From Crotalaria pallida (lineage: Eukaryota > Streptophyta > Magnoliopsida > Fabales > Fabaceae): a stretch of DNA of 64,000 bases. The stretch is taken from positions 78,769,501 to 78,833,500 of the forward strand of contig CM075652.1 of NCBI GenBank assembly GCA_037953625.1, written 5' to 3'. Numbering within the stretch: position 1 is the first letter of the stretch; each line of letters begins with the position of its first letter. Made by a program: the position numbers and the translations under genes. The notes below the pieces were generated by a model, which searched no databases, had not been told where the DNA came from, and saw nothing but the letters and a program-made list of their open reading frames with translations. Below are positions 1 through 9,625 of this stretch, piece after piece.

Positions 1-660
1 CCTTAATGTAAGTTTTATTTTTAATATTTGATGTCATTAATTATTTTTATTCACAAACTGCTTTATTTACTGTAACCAAAAAAACTGTTTTATTTACTCA
101 ATATTTTTTAGAGTCTCAATAATAATTATAAGGATATTTTTAAAAAATTATACCAAATATTTATATTTCTAATGTTACTAATAATAATAACTAACTTTTT
201 CTAAAGTATAATTTTTAGTAAAAAAAAGCTTATATATATATGTATATATAAAACCGGAGGAAATATACTTTTTATGTCTCTGAATATAAGCATTAGATAG
301 TTAGTTTTTTTTTTAAATATAAGCATTTATCTCAATTTTCAATGACATTAATTATTTCTTTTCCACAAATATCCTTATTTTGTCAACATTTTTTAGAGTC
401 CCAAAATACTTATAGGGATAATTTAGAAAAATGATGTCAAATATTATTATTTCCAATACCTTTAATATTATAACGAATTTTCTTAATTTATGTGAAAATA
501 TACCCTAAATACTTATATTTAAAGACAGAAAGATTATATATCAAAGAAAATAAAATAATATATGTATTAACAGTGTAAATTATTTTTTATATTATCGGCA
601 TATCAACCATTTTTAATGGATTAACAATAATTAACTTGTAAGTAAATATTAGTGTACATA
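1..660. repeat. AT-rich DNA with duplicated MITE-like sequence
   Basis: No gene is visible. About 150 bases near 1-200 are partly repeated at about 330-490: both contain ATGACATTAATTATT-like and TTTTTTAGAGTC-like stretches in the same order. A related copy in reverse orientation lies near 56190-56360. The segment near 240-535 has ends resembling small mariner-type MITEs (a TCTCTGAATATAAGC-like left end and a CTTATATTTAAAGACAGA-like right end). The class is uncertain. Confidence 0.4.
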
Positions 661-667
661 AATGATA

Positions 668-1435
668 CTCTCTTCGTCCCATAAGTTATGCTCATTTTGC
701 AATTTTATTTTGTCTCATAAATTATTTTTTTTTAAATCCTCAATACTCATTTATATTTCTTTTTTCAAGTATACTCTTATTTATTACATTATATTTTTCA
801 CCACCCATTTTTTCTTTTTTTTTTCAACATAATCTTCATATATTTATTATTACTCTCTTCTCTATTATTAAATAAGGATAATTTAGTTAAAATATTCTAA
901 ATTTTTACATAATTTACATATTTTTTAATCTATGTACAATAACTTAAAGGCAAATGTTTACAAGTGTCCTTAGTACACTTTTTAACAAGCCAATAATAGT
1001 AAAAGTTCATTGAAACTTGCAATTTTTTTTAATTTTCGAAAAATAATACTCCCTCCGGTCCTTATTATAAGAGGTATTCTAGAAGATTTCTTTGATCCTA
1101 ATTATAAGAGGTGTTATATTTCCTATGCATCATTGATTGTTTTTTCTCTTTTTTTGCCCTTATTAAATGCTTTGACTATTTATGTGTTTTTTGTTATTCA
1201 TTAATGAGAGTGAATTTTCCAAGAAAAGTTGAGAGGATAAAATTGTAATGTTACAATATATTCTCATAGAATTCATAAAAGTAACTACTTTCCTTGATCC
1301 GGACAATATGATTAAATACCTCTTATATTAAAGACCAGAGGAAGTATAATGCACACTTATGATTGTTTTTCTAATTATAATAACCTTAACCAATAGCAAG
1401 ATCTTAGTTTAAAATAATTAATGGGGAGGAGGGAG
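668..1435. mobile_element. Stowaway-like element (outer, interrupted by another MITE)
   Basis: The left end CTCTCTTCGTCCCATAAG follows a TA, and the right end, read in reverse complement, is CTCCCTCCTCCCCATTAAT, also followed by TA. These resemble the terminal repeats of Tc1/mariner-derived Stowaway MITEs, which insert at TA. The interior is non-coding and is interrupted by the better-defined copy at 1049-1344. The pairing of the two ends is an inference. Confidence 0.45.
1049..1344. mobile_element. Stowaway MITE (Tc1/mariner-derived)
   Basis: The 296-bp element starts CTCCCTCCGGTCCTTATTATAAGAGG-like and ends in the imperfect reverse complement (CCTCTTATATTAAAGACCAGAGGAAG-like). It is flanked by TA on both sides (1047-1048 and 1345-1346). 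The CTCCCTCCGGTCC terminus and TA target are typical of Stowaway MITEs, which are mobilised by mariner transposases encoded elsewhere. No protein is encoded. Confidence 0.75.
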
Positions 1436-1436
1436 T

Positions 1437-1755
1437 AAATAATAAACTAAGGATGTACACTATGAGTGAACATATATTAAACTCAGGAAAGAAAAATACA
1501 AAGGAACCATCATCATTCACATGACGCCATAACCATCATCATAGAACCGAAACATAAAATCTTTTAGGCTACTAACCGGCCGCCTTCCATGCTTACACAT
1601 GCATGATTGTTCTGTCAGAGAGAGGAAGGGCACGTCCCCCCACTCATATCTCCCTCTCTCTCTTTTCTTCCTTTGTGTCTGTGCTATTACTCTCTCACTC
1701 CTCTCTCTCCTTTTTTCCCCTCTATAAATTATCACTCTCCCGTTGTTCCCTTTGT
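1437..1755 (+). promoter_or_regulatory. Putative core promoter of the ZPR gene
   Basis: A TATA box (TATAAAT, about 1722-1728) lies in a strongly CT-rich tract (about 1650-1830) of the kind common in plant core promoters and leaders. Transcription would start near 1755 and run through a pyrimidine-rich leader to the putative splice donor at 1865/1866. The assignment rests on composition, the TATA box and the downstream gene. Confidence 0.5.
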
Positions 1756-1865
1756 CCCTCCCTCCCCTGCTTTCCCTAACTCTCCCTTTTCTCACTGCAG
1801 CTCCTTCCACAATCCAGTTTTTGCTTCCCCCACCTAAGTCTTCTTAGCCAAACTTCCTTCAAAAG

Positions 1866-3046
1866 GTGATCTTTTTTGAAAAGTTCAAGAGAGAAAGACA
1901 AGAGGACCCCACCTCTCCCCCTCTCTATTTCTTTTATGTTGTTTTTTGTTTGTTTTCCTTCTTACTTTCACAAAGAAAGTTAGACATAGTATTGTAAATT
2001 GAGATCCATTTGAGGCTATTCCACATAGTATATACATATATATTTTTATTTTTTTTAAACTTGATTTAAGATACCTGAGGCATGGTACTTAGCTTCTTCC
2101 ACCTTAAGGGTTCACATTGTTTTCTTACATTACCTTGTTTTGTGGAAGGAATGTTTACCTATCAAACCTTTTTCTCTGTTTCATATTATGTTTTTTTATT
2201 AAATAGTTTTGAAAAACACCCTCAATGGTTTCTTTGTCTTTCTCTAGCTATAGCCACCCATTCTTTATTATATTTAGGATTTTATGTTTGTTTATTTTTT
2301 CTATTTTACTTTTGGAAACTTTTGGCTCTACTTATCATAGTAATAAAAAATAAATAAAATGGAAGCCTCTTATATTATATATGCTTGGAACATCAAGAAA
2401 AGTGTTTATATACATGGACATACAAACCCACACAAGATCCCTGAATGAAGCTTGTCCCTTTTATGTAGGACTTATCCTTTTCTTCCCTCTTGGGATAACC
2501 AAATTAAAGAAACCATTATATTTCTTTTCTGCTTTCAAGTGAGTGCAGGTTTGGACAATTGTTATTCCCCCTCTCTTTGTAACCCCTCTTGTTTAGTTTT
2601 TCAGACAACCCCATATGCTCTATTAATTTGACAGGGTGGTCCAAAAAACTCAATTGTTCTGGCCTCCACCCTGCTATGCTTTTCCCTGTTGTTATTGCCC
2701 TCTTTGCTCCAGTGTCATAATTATATCTACCAAAGCAACTTATAAAGCAAGATATATTCACCTAGGAAACTTGTACATAATTTTTTTTCCTTTTGGTTTT
2801 TATTAATCTTTTGAGATGGTTCTTACTTTAATTTAATGGTCAGATCAGACTCTCTTCTTTTTAATCATTTCAAACATATTCATCCTATCTTTTGTAAGTT
2901 TTCTTGAGGAAGTGGAAATGCATGAAATTATAATAATATTTAATTATAATTTGTATACATTGTCTTTGGATTCTGTTATAGTAGTAGTATATATATTTTT
3001 TTGAAGATCTTATTTGTCTTGATACCATTTCTTTTTCTGGTTTCAG
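1866..3046 (+). other. Probable leader intron of the ZPR gene
   Basis: A plausible donor AAAAG|GTGATC at 1865/1866 ends the CT-rich leader. A pyrimidine-rich acceptor TTTCTTTTTCTGGTTTCAG ends at 3046, 44 bases before the ZPR start codon. The sequence between is very T-rich and has no conserved reading frame. A second AG at 3056-3057 could be used instead. cDNA would settle the exact junctions. Confidence 0.45.
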
Positions 3047-3090
3047 GTTCAGTGCAGACAGTTAGTTGTGAGAATTGTTTCATAGTCACA

Positions 3091-3327
3091 ATGGAAAGGT
3101 TGAACTCAAAGCTCTACTTGCAGAACTGTTACATAATGAAGGAGAATGAGAGGCTGAGGAAGAAAGCTCAGCTTCTGAATCAAGAGAATCAGGCACTGCT
3201 CTCTGAGCTGAAACAGAAGCTCTCCAAGAATAATAGTAATCAGAAAACCAATGCTCCAAATACCATGCTTGACCTGAACCTCAGTAGCTCAAGTTCCAAC
3301 CACAATGCTTCCAGTTCCAGCAACTAA
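3091..3327 (+). CDS. ZPR3-like: LITTLE ZIPPER (ZPR) microprotein, ZPR3/ZPR4-like
   Basis: The 78-residue protein starts MERLNSKLYLQNCY and continues with MKENERLRKKAQLLNQENQ, an uninterrupted leucine-zipper-like amphipathic helix (about residues 1-45). A Ser/Asn-rich tail follows, containing LDLNL, which resembles an EAR-type motif. This is the signature of the LITTLE ZIPPER family. Those proteins lack a DNA-binding domain and heterodimerise with class III HD-ZIP transcription factors through the zipper, inactivating them in a feedback loop that controls leaf polarity and the shoot meristem. The frame is open upstream to about 3001 but has no ATG there, and the probable acceptor at 3046 lies inside that stretch, so the ATG at 3091 is chosen. 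The size fits ZPR3/ZPR4 better than the longer ZPR1/ZPR2. This is the only recognisable intact host gene in the window. The family assignment is strong; the exact paralogue is inferred. Confidence 0.9.
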   Translation: MERLNSKLYLQNCYIMKENERLRKKAQLLNQENQALLSELKQKLSKNNSNQKTNAPNTMLDLNLSSSSSNHNASSSSN

Positions 3328-3640
3328 TATGCTTAGTGATAAGAAGAATCTTGACCCCACTAGTGACTTATTATTATTTTTTTCTTTTTTGTGCAAAATC
3401 AATGTGAGCAGTAGTAGTTGTAGTCTCTGTTCCATAGGACAATACTAGCATCCTTCCATCAGGGTACTATTACTTCCATTTCTATGTTTAATCATATCTT
3501 CTTTTTTGGGGGGTTTTAGATATGAATTTCTGAACTACAAGGTTGTATGATGTATCAGGTCTATCTACTAGAAAGGAATATAAAATTATTATATGATTAG
3601 CTATCGTTGCCTCTGCCCTCTGCCTCTGGTCTGGTGTATT
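3328..3640 (+). other. Putative 3' untranslated region of the ZPR gene
   Basis: This T-rich, non-coding sequence follows the ZPR stop codon. Stretches such as GGAATATAAAATTATTATATGA near 3575-3596 could act as a plant near-upstream polyadenylation element. No other feature is seen. The end of the transcript is not defined by the sequence. Confidence 0.35.
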
Positions 3641-3700
3641 TGATTTTCAAATATTATACACTCATGTAGTTCATAATAATAATTCTAACCCAATTCATAA

Positions 3701-3746
3701 GAAAAATGATACCCCTACCTAAAGAAAAATGATACCCCTACCTAAA
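3701..3746 (+). repeat. 23-bp direct duplication
   Basis: Two adjacent copies of a 23-base unit (GAAAAATGATACCCCTACCT plus AAA) lie head to tail. It is a simple tandem duplication with no evident function. Confidence 0.85.
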
Positions 3747-3934
3747 AAATTAAATCCAATTTGAAATACATCCATGGGATGAGCAAAAACCAAAAGTAGA
3801 GGGTACTAACTGGACACTATAACATGGTTGTACTTCCAATGAAAATGCCAAGTGTTAAAAAAGTTCAGAATACAAACTTTTATAGATGTTACTTGTACAA
3901 CAATTTTTTATAAACCAAATAATGGATAATTTTT

Positions 3935-4104
3935 TTTTTACATCAACTGGTACCCGGATTTGGTTTACCCAGAATCCGACTCATCCGGATCGATTCAACT
4001 GAACTCGCACTAAGCTGTAGGGATCTCCCAGCGGAGTTACTCTATATCCAAGGCTCGAATTAAGAAACCAAGTGAGCTATCACTTGACCAATCTCACGTT
4101 GAAT
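3935..4104 (-). mobile_element. tRNA-derived SINE with intact target-site duplication
   Basis: On the minus strand the element begins GATTGGTCAAGTGATAGCTC, which resembles a pol III A box. A B-box-like AATTCGAGCC follows, and the element ends in an A-rich tail. It is flanked by a perfect 17-bp direct repeat, AATAATGGATAATTTTT, at 3918-3934 and 4105-4121. Internal A/B boxes, A tail and long TSD together identify a SINE mobilised by LINE machinery. The interior is non-coding. Confidence 0.85.
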
Positions 4105-4140
4105 AATAATGGATAATTTTTCCTTTTAAAGAAAACATAG

Positions 4141-4146
<6 letters not shown>

Positions 4147-4181
<35 letters not shown>
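4147..4181. repeat. (TA)n microsatellite
   Basis: An uninterrupted run of about 17 TA dinucleotides lies between the SINE and the next inverted-repeat element. Confidence 0.95.
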
Positions 4182-4186
<5 letters not shown>

Positions 4187-4207
4187 CATCATTTAAAATA
4201 GGCTTAT

Positions 4208-4722
4208 TTAAGTTTTTAGTCCCTAAACTTAGGTGCTCTTTTAAAATTAGTCCTTGATTTTTTTTTGTTGCTTTGGGTCCCTAAACTTTTTCAATTTTTG
4301 GAAAATGATCTTGTTGTTGCTTAAGTGATGATATGACCGATGAAATGCTACATAACCTTCGCAGTATCGATAGATAACATACTAGATGATGCCACGTGAA
4401 TTTTAAAGATTAAAAAAAATTCAAATTTATTAAAAATAATTAAAATTTGTATTTTTTTTAAAAAAAAGAAAATAAAATCCTTTAATAATTTTGAAAAAAA
4501 AAATTTAATAAAAAAAAATTATGTGGTGTTACAAAAGGCTACATAGCATTTCATTCTTCGATGTCGGACAAGTGACGTGACATTTCATTGGTCATATCAT
4601 CACTTAAGCAACAACAAGGTCCTTTTCCAAAAATTGAAAAAGTTTAGGGACCCAAAACAACGAAAAGAAAGATCAAGGATCAATTCCAAAAGAGCACATA
4701 AGTTCGGGGACTAAAAACTTAA
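4208..4722. mobile_element. Long-inverted-repeat MITE/foldback element
   Basis: The ends TTAAGTTTTTAGTCCC and GGGACTAAAAACTTAA are inverted copies. The inverted homology extends about 170 bases inward on each side and includes CCCTAAACTTTTTCAATTTT and TTGTTGTTGCTTAAGTGATG with their reverse complements. The centre is AT-rich and non-coding. The target duplication is not obvious, so the superfamily is left open; Mutator-like long-TIR elements are one possibility. Confidence 0.7.
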
Positions 4723-4759
4723 GTTTAATTTTCTTAGTAAAAAATCGAGAAAAATTGTT

Positions 4760-4860
4760 TAATTGTCCGTGTAAGACAGCTCAGTTGGTGGCTGCAGATA
4801 CACTTAGGATTTTCCCTCCTCAGGTCATGGGTTCTAGCCCCAGACCTCCATGTAAAAAAA
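4760..4860 (+). mobile_element. Short tRNA-derived SINE with target-site duplication
   Basis: The roughly 100-bp element carries an A-box-like ACAGCTCAGTTGGTGGC, a B-box-like GGTCATGGGTTCTAGCCCC and a terminal poly-A run. Its flanks share a long direct repeat with one mismatch (ATCGAGRAAAATTGTT with preceding As, 4739-4759 and 4856-4876). This is the structure expected of a young SINE. Confidence 0.85.
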
Positions 4861-4876
4861 ATCGAGGAAAATTGTT

Positions 4877-5459
4877 GGATCTCATTTTTCAGGAAAGTTA
4901 TCAAATTTTTGTATAAAAAATTGTTGTGTAAATAAAAAATTATATAAAAAGAAGATGGTATGTAACTTTTAAGTTTGTATTCAAGAGTGGGGAACAGTTT
5001 CATTTTAACATTTCTACGAATTTGTCTAAGTTGAACACAAAGGATGACAAACATGGCTTATCGTTGAACGTTCAGATTCTGTTTGAAGTGAGAATCGAAT
5101 CAGAAGTAACGTCAACAAAAGATTCAAGAATGAAAATCAATCAGGATTCATTAGATAGAGTGGAGGAAAAAAAAAAAAAAAAGAAAAAAAACAAAACAAA
5201 GAATCCACAAAATATAAAACTCTAAAACATATGTACATGACATTGCCAACACCTCATGGCATATCAGTATGGTTGACTCCCTGTTTTAAAAAAATGCTTG
5301 ATCTCTCCTACAAACATATTGAAAAAGCTTATTAATTTGAAATTAAAATATGATTTATAGACCTAATGCCGGTTAAACTGCTCGGCCCAGAAGCGCGGGC
5401 ACTAGGGTCAACCTTCCTAGGATTTTAAGGGGTTTTATAATAAAAATTAATTTCTTTGT

Positions 5460-5498
<39 letters not shown>

Positions 5499-6050
5499 TT
5501 TTATAATCCTCAATATTAACTTGTTCTAGAATAGTTGATATTTGGATTTTATTTTGACCTTGAGGTCAAGTGTTCGATACTCTCTCTTGACATTTAAAGT
5601 TTTTTAAAAAAAATCTAGTAGAAATGGCCACTAACTTTTTTCGGGCTAGCATTTGATGTTTTTTTTTTTTTAAAAAAATTTCATAATAATAACGGCTGAT
5701 TTTGATGGCCCAACATGTTATTATTGTCTATAAATCCATTGTGTAATTAGGATTTTTCCTTACATGACTCTTAGGATAATATTTAAATAACTAAAAATTA
5801 TAAAGATTGACTAAAAAAATGATGCAATTGAAATATTAAGTGTCAAATTTTTATTTTTTCAATGTTAACTTAACATTTCAAGGTTGCTTAAGGATAATGA
5901 ATAGCAAAACCCATACAATTTTACTATTGAATAATATTTTTATTTCGATTCCTTTCGAGCTTTTTGTTCAAACTCCATCTCAAAACCCTTTTTATTATCA
6001 AACTTTTCTAATTATGAAACTATAGTAGCTTATTTTGTGAATAGTGTTAA
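4877..6050. other. Intergenic AT-rich DNA, no gene seen
   Basis: This region holds an A-rich tract near 5165-5200, a (TA)n run at about 5462-5494, and a GTTCGATACT box-B-like stretch near 5570-5580 that may be a decayed SINE. Short reading frames here have no recognisable family. Confidence 0.6.
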
Positions 6051-6271
6051 TTTTTTTGGGGTATGTACTCTTTGGCCAGTACCACAGGTGTCCCCAAGAG
6101 CACCTTTAATACCAAGGAACCCTTGAGACTAATCCTGCACGAGGTCGCGTTCCTATACCTCTCCTAGCGATGTGTGTTAACCGGGAATCGAACCTGAGAC
6201 TTCTTAGTCTCAAGCCCCATTCCCAAGTTCTGAAGTTGGTAAGATCGCACCACTTGAGCCAACCCCCGTTG
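6051..6271 (-). mobile_element. tRNA-derived SINE, about 220 bp
   Basis: On the minus strand the element begins GGGGGTTGGCTCAAGTGGTG (A box) and carries AGGTTCGATTCCCGG (B box). It ends CATACCCCAAAAAAA. Flanking sequences ATTTTGTgaatAGtGTTAA and ATTTTGTAGGGGTTAA look like a decayed TSD, so it is older than the two SINEs upstream. Its right edge lies a few bases before the T1 retrotransposon. Confidence 0.75.
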
Positions 6272-6371
6272 ATTTTGTAGGGGTTAATTGTAAGACCCTA
6301 CATTTTAAACAAATTAATTAATTAATAATGTGTTGCATAGAATAGTGAATTTTCTGAAATTAGGTCATTTT

Positions 6372-6519
6372 ACTCGAGTATGTTAGGGGAAACTCGAGTA
6401 AAATCATCAGCTGTTTGAAAATTTGAATTTTTAATCAAAAGACTCGAGTAAGGCATGAAGGACTCGAGTGTTCTTGAAATTCTGAGAAAACACTCGAGTA
6501 TTAAGAAAAAGACTCGAGT
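6372..6519. promoter_or_regulatory. Three phased ACTCGAGT palindrome pairs upstream of the TATA box
   Basis: Six copies of ACTCGAGT have centres at 6375.5, 6395.5, 6445.5, 6465.5, 6495.5 and 6515.5. Within each pair the spacing is exactly 20 bp, and the gaps between pairs are 50 and 30 bp, so all sites fall on one face of the helix. The same array occurs in the right LTR at 14049-14196. A dimeric DNA-binding protein is the obvious candidate reader; none is identified. Confidence 0.8.
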
Positions 6520-6639
6520 AAATCGAGCAGACTGGTTAAGTGTATAAGTCGGTTTTTCAATTAATTTCGCACCAAAACGCGGTTTCTCGAAGTGACAAGC
6601 ATAGAGCTGCACCTTACTTCGATTTGAAGTATTCTTGGG

Positions 6640-6650
6640 CTATAAATTAG
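6640..6650 (+). promoter_or_regulatory. TATA box of the T1 LTR promoter
   Basis: CTATAAATTAG lies about 120 bases downstream of the palindrome array and upstream of the leader. The same sequence, GGCTATAAATTAG, occurs at the equivalent place in the T2 LTR (19609-19620), supporting its use as the core promoter. Transcription would begin near 6670. Confidence 0.7.
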
Positions 6651-7158
6651 TGCTGGTTGAAGCATTCAACACCTCTAATGCTCCAAAACCCGAATTTGAC
6701 AAGAAAATCCTCTGTTTTACAGAGCTCACTTTGATTCCTTCGTTCTCTCCCAATCCTCACCCAATCCCCTTGAAACCTAAACACAAACTGAAGTTCTGAT
6801 TCCATTCTTGAATTAGAACTCGAAATCACTTCAAATAGCCTTCTGAAGATCACGTTCTAGACCTTCAAAGTTTGAGGTTCAAAACTGAGAAAACAGAGTA
6901 ACATTCAGCCTCAAGTATTCATCTTCATTGAAATCGTTTGGTAAATTCATGGATTCTTTTCGTGTCAAACTTGTTTCTGATTGAAGTTGGTATATCCTAG
7001 TTTGTTAAACTAACTTGTTTCGTTCTTTTTCATGCCAAATCCGTGGTGAAAATTGTGGCCAAAGTCAGCCTGTGCAACCTTTTTCACAAAGCCCAGAATT
7101 TGGATTTTTGATCCAACCGATTTCTTTGTCGTTTAACCTGTTGTTTAGCTTCTTTGAG

Positions 7159-8631
7159 GTAAGGGAGGAGTTACCTAAATACTAGAATGAGTAATTTCAA
7201 GCTAGAAATGTAGGAACCATACATGGTTCATCAAGGGATGAAGTTGGAATTGGGAATATGACATGGAGGTCATAAACCCAAGATTTTATAAACCAAACAA
7301 GTCTAAATGGACCTAATAAAGCCTACAGGATCAATTTTCGAAGTTAAAAACAAAGGGAAATGAAATTCACATGTTGAAATGGTTATGTGCTAAGTTTATG
7401 TTGATTCTGTGATTTACTGTTTTTGGTGTTGTTTCAGTATTGATTACATGTTCTAACATGTTTATTTGATGAGTTAGAGTTACTGTTTTGCATAGGAATG
7501 GAAAGATAAGGCTCAAAACTCGAATTGGAATTGTAAAGTGCAGAAACTGGTGCTGTTGCAGCAAAAACACTCGAGTAATTGAAGAAAGACTCGAGTATTC
7601 TGGAAAAGTGGAAGAACACTCGAGTATTTCTTAAGGACTCGAGTAATTTTACATGAACACTCGAGTATGCGAAGAACTACTCGAGTCATTCAATGAAATT
7701 TTCAGAAAAACCTTTATAATTTATAAAAGATCAACTCGTCTAATCTCCTATATTATTAAATCTTAATTATTTCTCTTAATGTCTAAAAAGCCTAATCCCA
7801 TTGGTTGATTTTTATCCTGGATGAGTCCTACTGGAATTTTATTCAGTGGTTGACATATTCGGACAGGATGTCCCAATGGAGGTGCGTACACCCATTTGGT
7901 TGATTTTATTCCCACGTCCCAGTGGAAGTTTTTACCCACTTGGTTGATATTTTGGGAGTCCTAGATGGGGTCGTTGCACAAATTAATGACAACGTAATTA
8001 AATTCCTATTGTATAAAACCATCACAAAGTGGCTGGGCCGCTGATGGAATTTTTGGAAAGCACAAGCACCAGTTAATGCAAAAATGAAAAGATGGTTTAT
8101 AAGCAAGAAGGATTAGGAATTTTGGGTCTCTATATTGGAGGCATGATGTTCAAGGATATGAATTAAAAGAGAAAAAAGACAATGAACAATTATGTGACAT
8201 TGACATGCATGGAGATGCTCCGATTTTGATTGTGGAATCTGGTATAGGTAGAAGTATTCCGCAGCCCTGAGATAGCTGTGATGCCATAACACGAAGATGC
8301 TGTGATGGTTTGAATTCCGTAACATGAGAATGTTATGATGGCCAAATTCCCAATCAAATCGTGACGTCTGGGTTGTGAATACGCTCCGGTTTGATGAAAT
8401 ATAGGATTGAGAATATCCCGAGCCTGAGATACTCGGATGCCAAACCGCGTAGCTTGAGTGAGGAGTAGGCATGCATCACGACGCTAATTGAAATATTATA
8501 AAAGACAGGTTGAGCATATACATATGCATTTATTATTGCTATTTGAGAACTTGTGCTTGTTATTTCTAGCCACTGTTATGCTCATTTGTTATTGTATTTA
8601 GCTATGACTCACTCCTAATCCCTTGTTGTAG
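7159..8631 (+). other. Putative intron inside the T1 left LTR
   Basis: The donor TTTGAG|GTAAGGGAGGAG at 7158/7159 is a near-ideal plant 5' splice site. The acceptor, a pyrimidine-rich run ending CCTTGTTGTAG at 8631 with CTAAT upstream as a possible branch site, lies three bases before the ATG of the LTR reading frame. Both signals occur in the same relative positions in T2, and similar signals occur in several other LTRs of this window. The donor lies in an AGGTAA/TTACCT inverted repeat (7157-7174). Splicing is inferred, not shown. Confidence 0.55.
7569..7686. promoter_or_regulatory. Second ACTCGAGT palindrome cluster in the T1 left LTR
   Basis: Six ACTCGAGT palindromes have centres at 7572.5, 7592.5, 7621.5, 7640.5, 7662.5 and 7682.5, giving spacings of 20, 29, 19, 22 and 20. 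The cluster lies inside the putative intron, and the equivalent cluster in the right LTR has one site changed to ACTCAAGT. T2 has a matching second cluster at 20539-20691. Confidence 0.75.
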
Positions 8632-8634
8632 GTC

Positions 8635-9216
8635 ATGGCCAGGAACATGATTTGCGTGGAGATGAGGCCGCTCCCTAATGGGGAGTGGAACTTTGAGGAT
8701 CATCGGGCTATCTATGAAGGGGACGTGGAAGTCACTTTCCGTCACCCAAACCCATGGTCCCGAATGCGTCCGCGTAGGACGAGAATCCCAATGATGTACA
8801 TTATGCACATTCCGCCAAATTTTGTGTTTCGACATGGAACACCACCACCGCCGCCAAGACGTTTTCCGAGACGCACCCTCCCACCAAGTCCATCACCCTC
8901 TGAGGAAAGAATTATTTTGGAGGTTCCTGCTCCCTCTCGTCCTTCCACTAGAGCCCGATCTCGGACTCCGGTGTATGTGCCATCTGATCCGGCACATGAA
9001 GAGGAGGAGGAGGAGGATCCGATAGAGGATGAGGATCCGATGGAGGATGCCGATCCGGTGGCTGATGATGATTTCATGGACAACTCAACGGTAGTCAGTG
9101 GGGATCTGACGATTGAGTTGAGTTGGGATGATGGAATGTGGATAATGCGACTCATCAGGTTTCTCTTATCTATATTATGTTTTGAGTTTCGAACCAGTTG
9201 CTCTAGGTTATTATAA
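8635..9216 (+). CDS. LTR-encoded conserved protein of unknown function (left copy, stop lost)
   Basis: The frame starts MARNMICVEMRPL, three bases after a splice-acceptor-like TAG. It encodes a basic, aromatic N-terminal half (HRAIYEG, FRHPNP, RPRRTRIPMMYIMHIPP), a proline-rich linker (TPPPPPRR onward) and an acidic tail (EEEEEEDPIEDEDP). I do not recognise the family. A diverged homologue in the T2 LTR (21425-21882) shares about 36 of 60 residues over the core, and about half of the shared codons differ silently, which points to past selection on the protein. This left copy has a one-base loss near 9090 relative to the right copy, so it reads through to 193 residues with an unrelated tail; the ~155-residue form in the right LTR is probably authentic. 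No signal peptide or membrane segment is evident. Confidence 0.7.
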   Translation: MARNMICVEMRPLPNGEWNFEDHRAIYEGDVEVTFRHPNPWSRMRPRRTRIPMMYIMHIPPNFVFRHGTPPPPPRRFPRRTLPPSPSPSEERIILEVPAPSRPSTRARSRTPVYVPSDPAHEEEEEEDPIEDEDPMEDADPVADDDFMDNSTVVSGDLTIELSWDDGMWIMRLIRFLLSILCFEFRTSCSRLL

Positions 9217-9481
9217 ATTTTATTGTAAGATATGTAATATAATGTAATGACCTAGAGTACTTAAGTTAAGTTTAATGTTGATAGTTTTAATGTAATGGAA
9301 ATGCACTTTTCTTTAGTGATGAAATATAACATGAGTATTTTCTTTCATGATGTTTGACTATAATTCCGCAAGATTTGATAATGGATGATGACTGACTTTT
9401 AGTTTCAAAAAAAAAAAAATGGTCGTATTTTCTAAATACGAATATTAAATTATGGAATAAAAGTTGGGTCGTCACATTTAG

Positions 9482-9493
9482 TGGTGTCAGAGC
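9482..9493 (+). other. T1 primer binding site
   Basis: TGGTGTCAGAGC starts five bases after the LTR and matches the usual plant initiator-Met tRNA primer site TGGTATCAGAGC with one substitution. Minus-strand DNA synthesis would be primed here. Confidence 0.85.
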
Positions 9494-9625
9494 AATGGTT
9501 CAACTCTCGGCCTTGGAGTGTGGCCTTACACACTAACCATTGCATACTCTAGAATCGTGTTTGCATTTGTGAGAAATAGAATAACAGAATCTAATTAAGT
9601 TTCCCCTTTGGATTCTGTAGGATAG

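Larger units (their letters stand above)
6289..9476 (+). repeat. T1 left LTR
   Basis: This 3188-bp LTR runs from TG to CA. Its order is: three pairs of ACTCGAGT palindromes (6372-6519); TATA box (6640-6648); leader; putative 5' splice site (7158/7159); second palindrome cluster (7569-7686); imperfect hairpin repeats (about 8200-8460); acceptor-like TTGTAG (ends 8631); a coding exon (8635 onward); and a 3' non-coding part. Relative to the right copy it has lost one base near 9090, which removes the stop codon of the LTR reading frame. Confidence 0.95.

Noticed and set aside
1517..1837. Overlapping frames on both strands near the ZPR promoter
   Set aside because: They arise from the CT-rich promoter and leader and encode low-complexity sequence.
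3001..3090. N-terminal extension of the ZPR frame with a hydrophobic, signal-peptide-like sequence
   Set aside because: It has no ATG (it opens at TTG), overlaps a pyrimidine-rich splice acceptor ending at 3046, and the family starts at MERLNSK.
3935..6271. Intact tRNA genes at the A/B-box sequences
   Set aside because: The boxes lie in elements with A tails and target duplications and lack a full cloverleaf, so they are SINEs.
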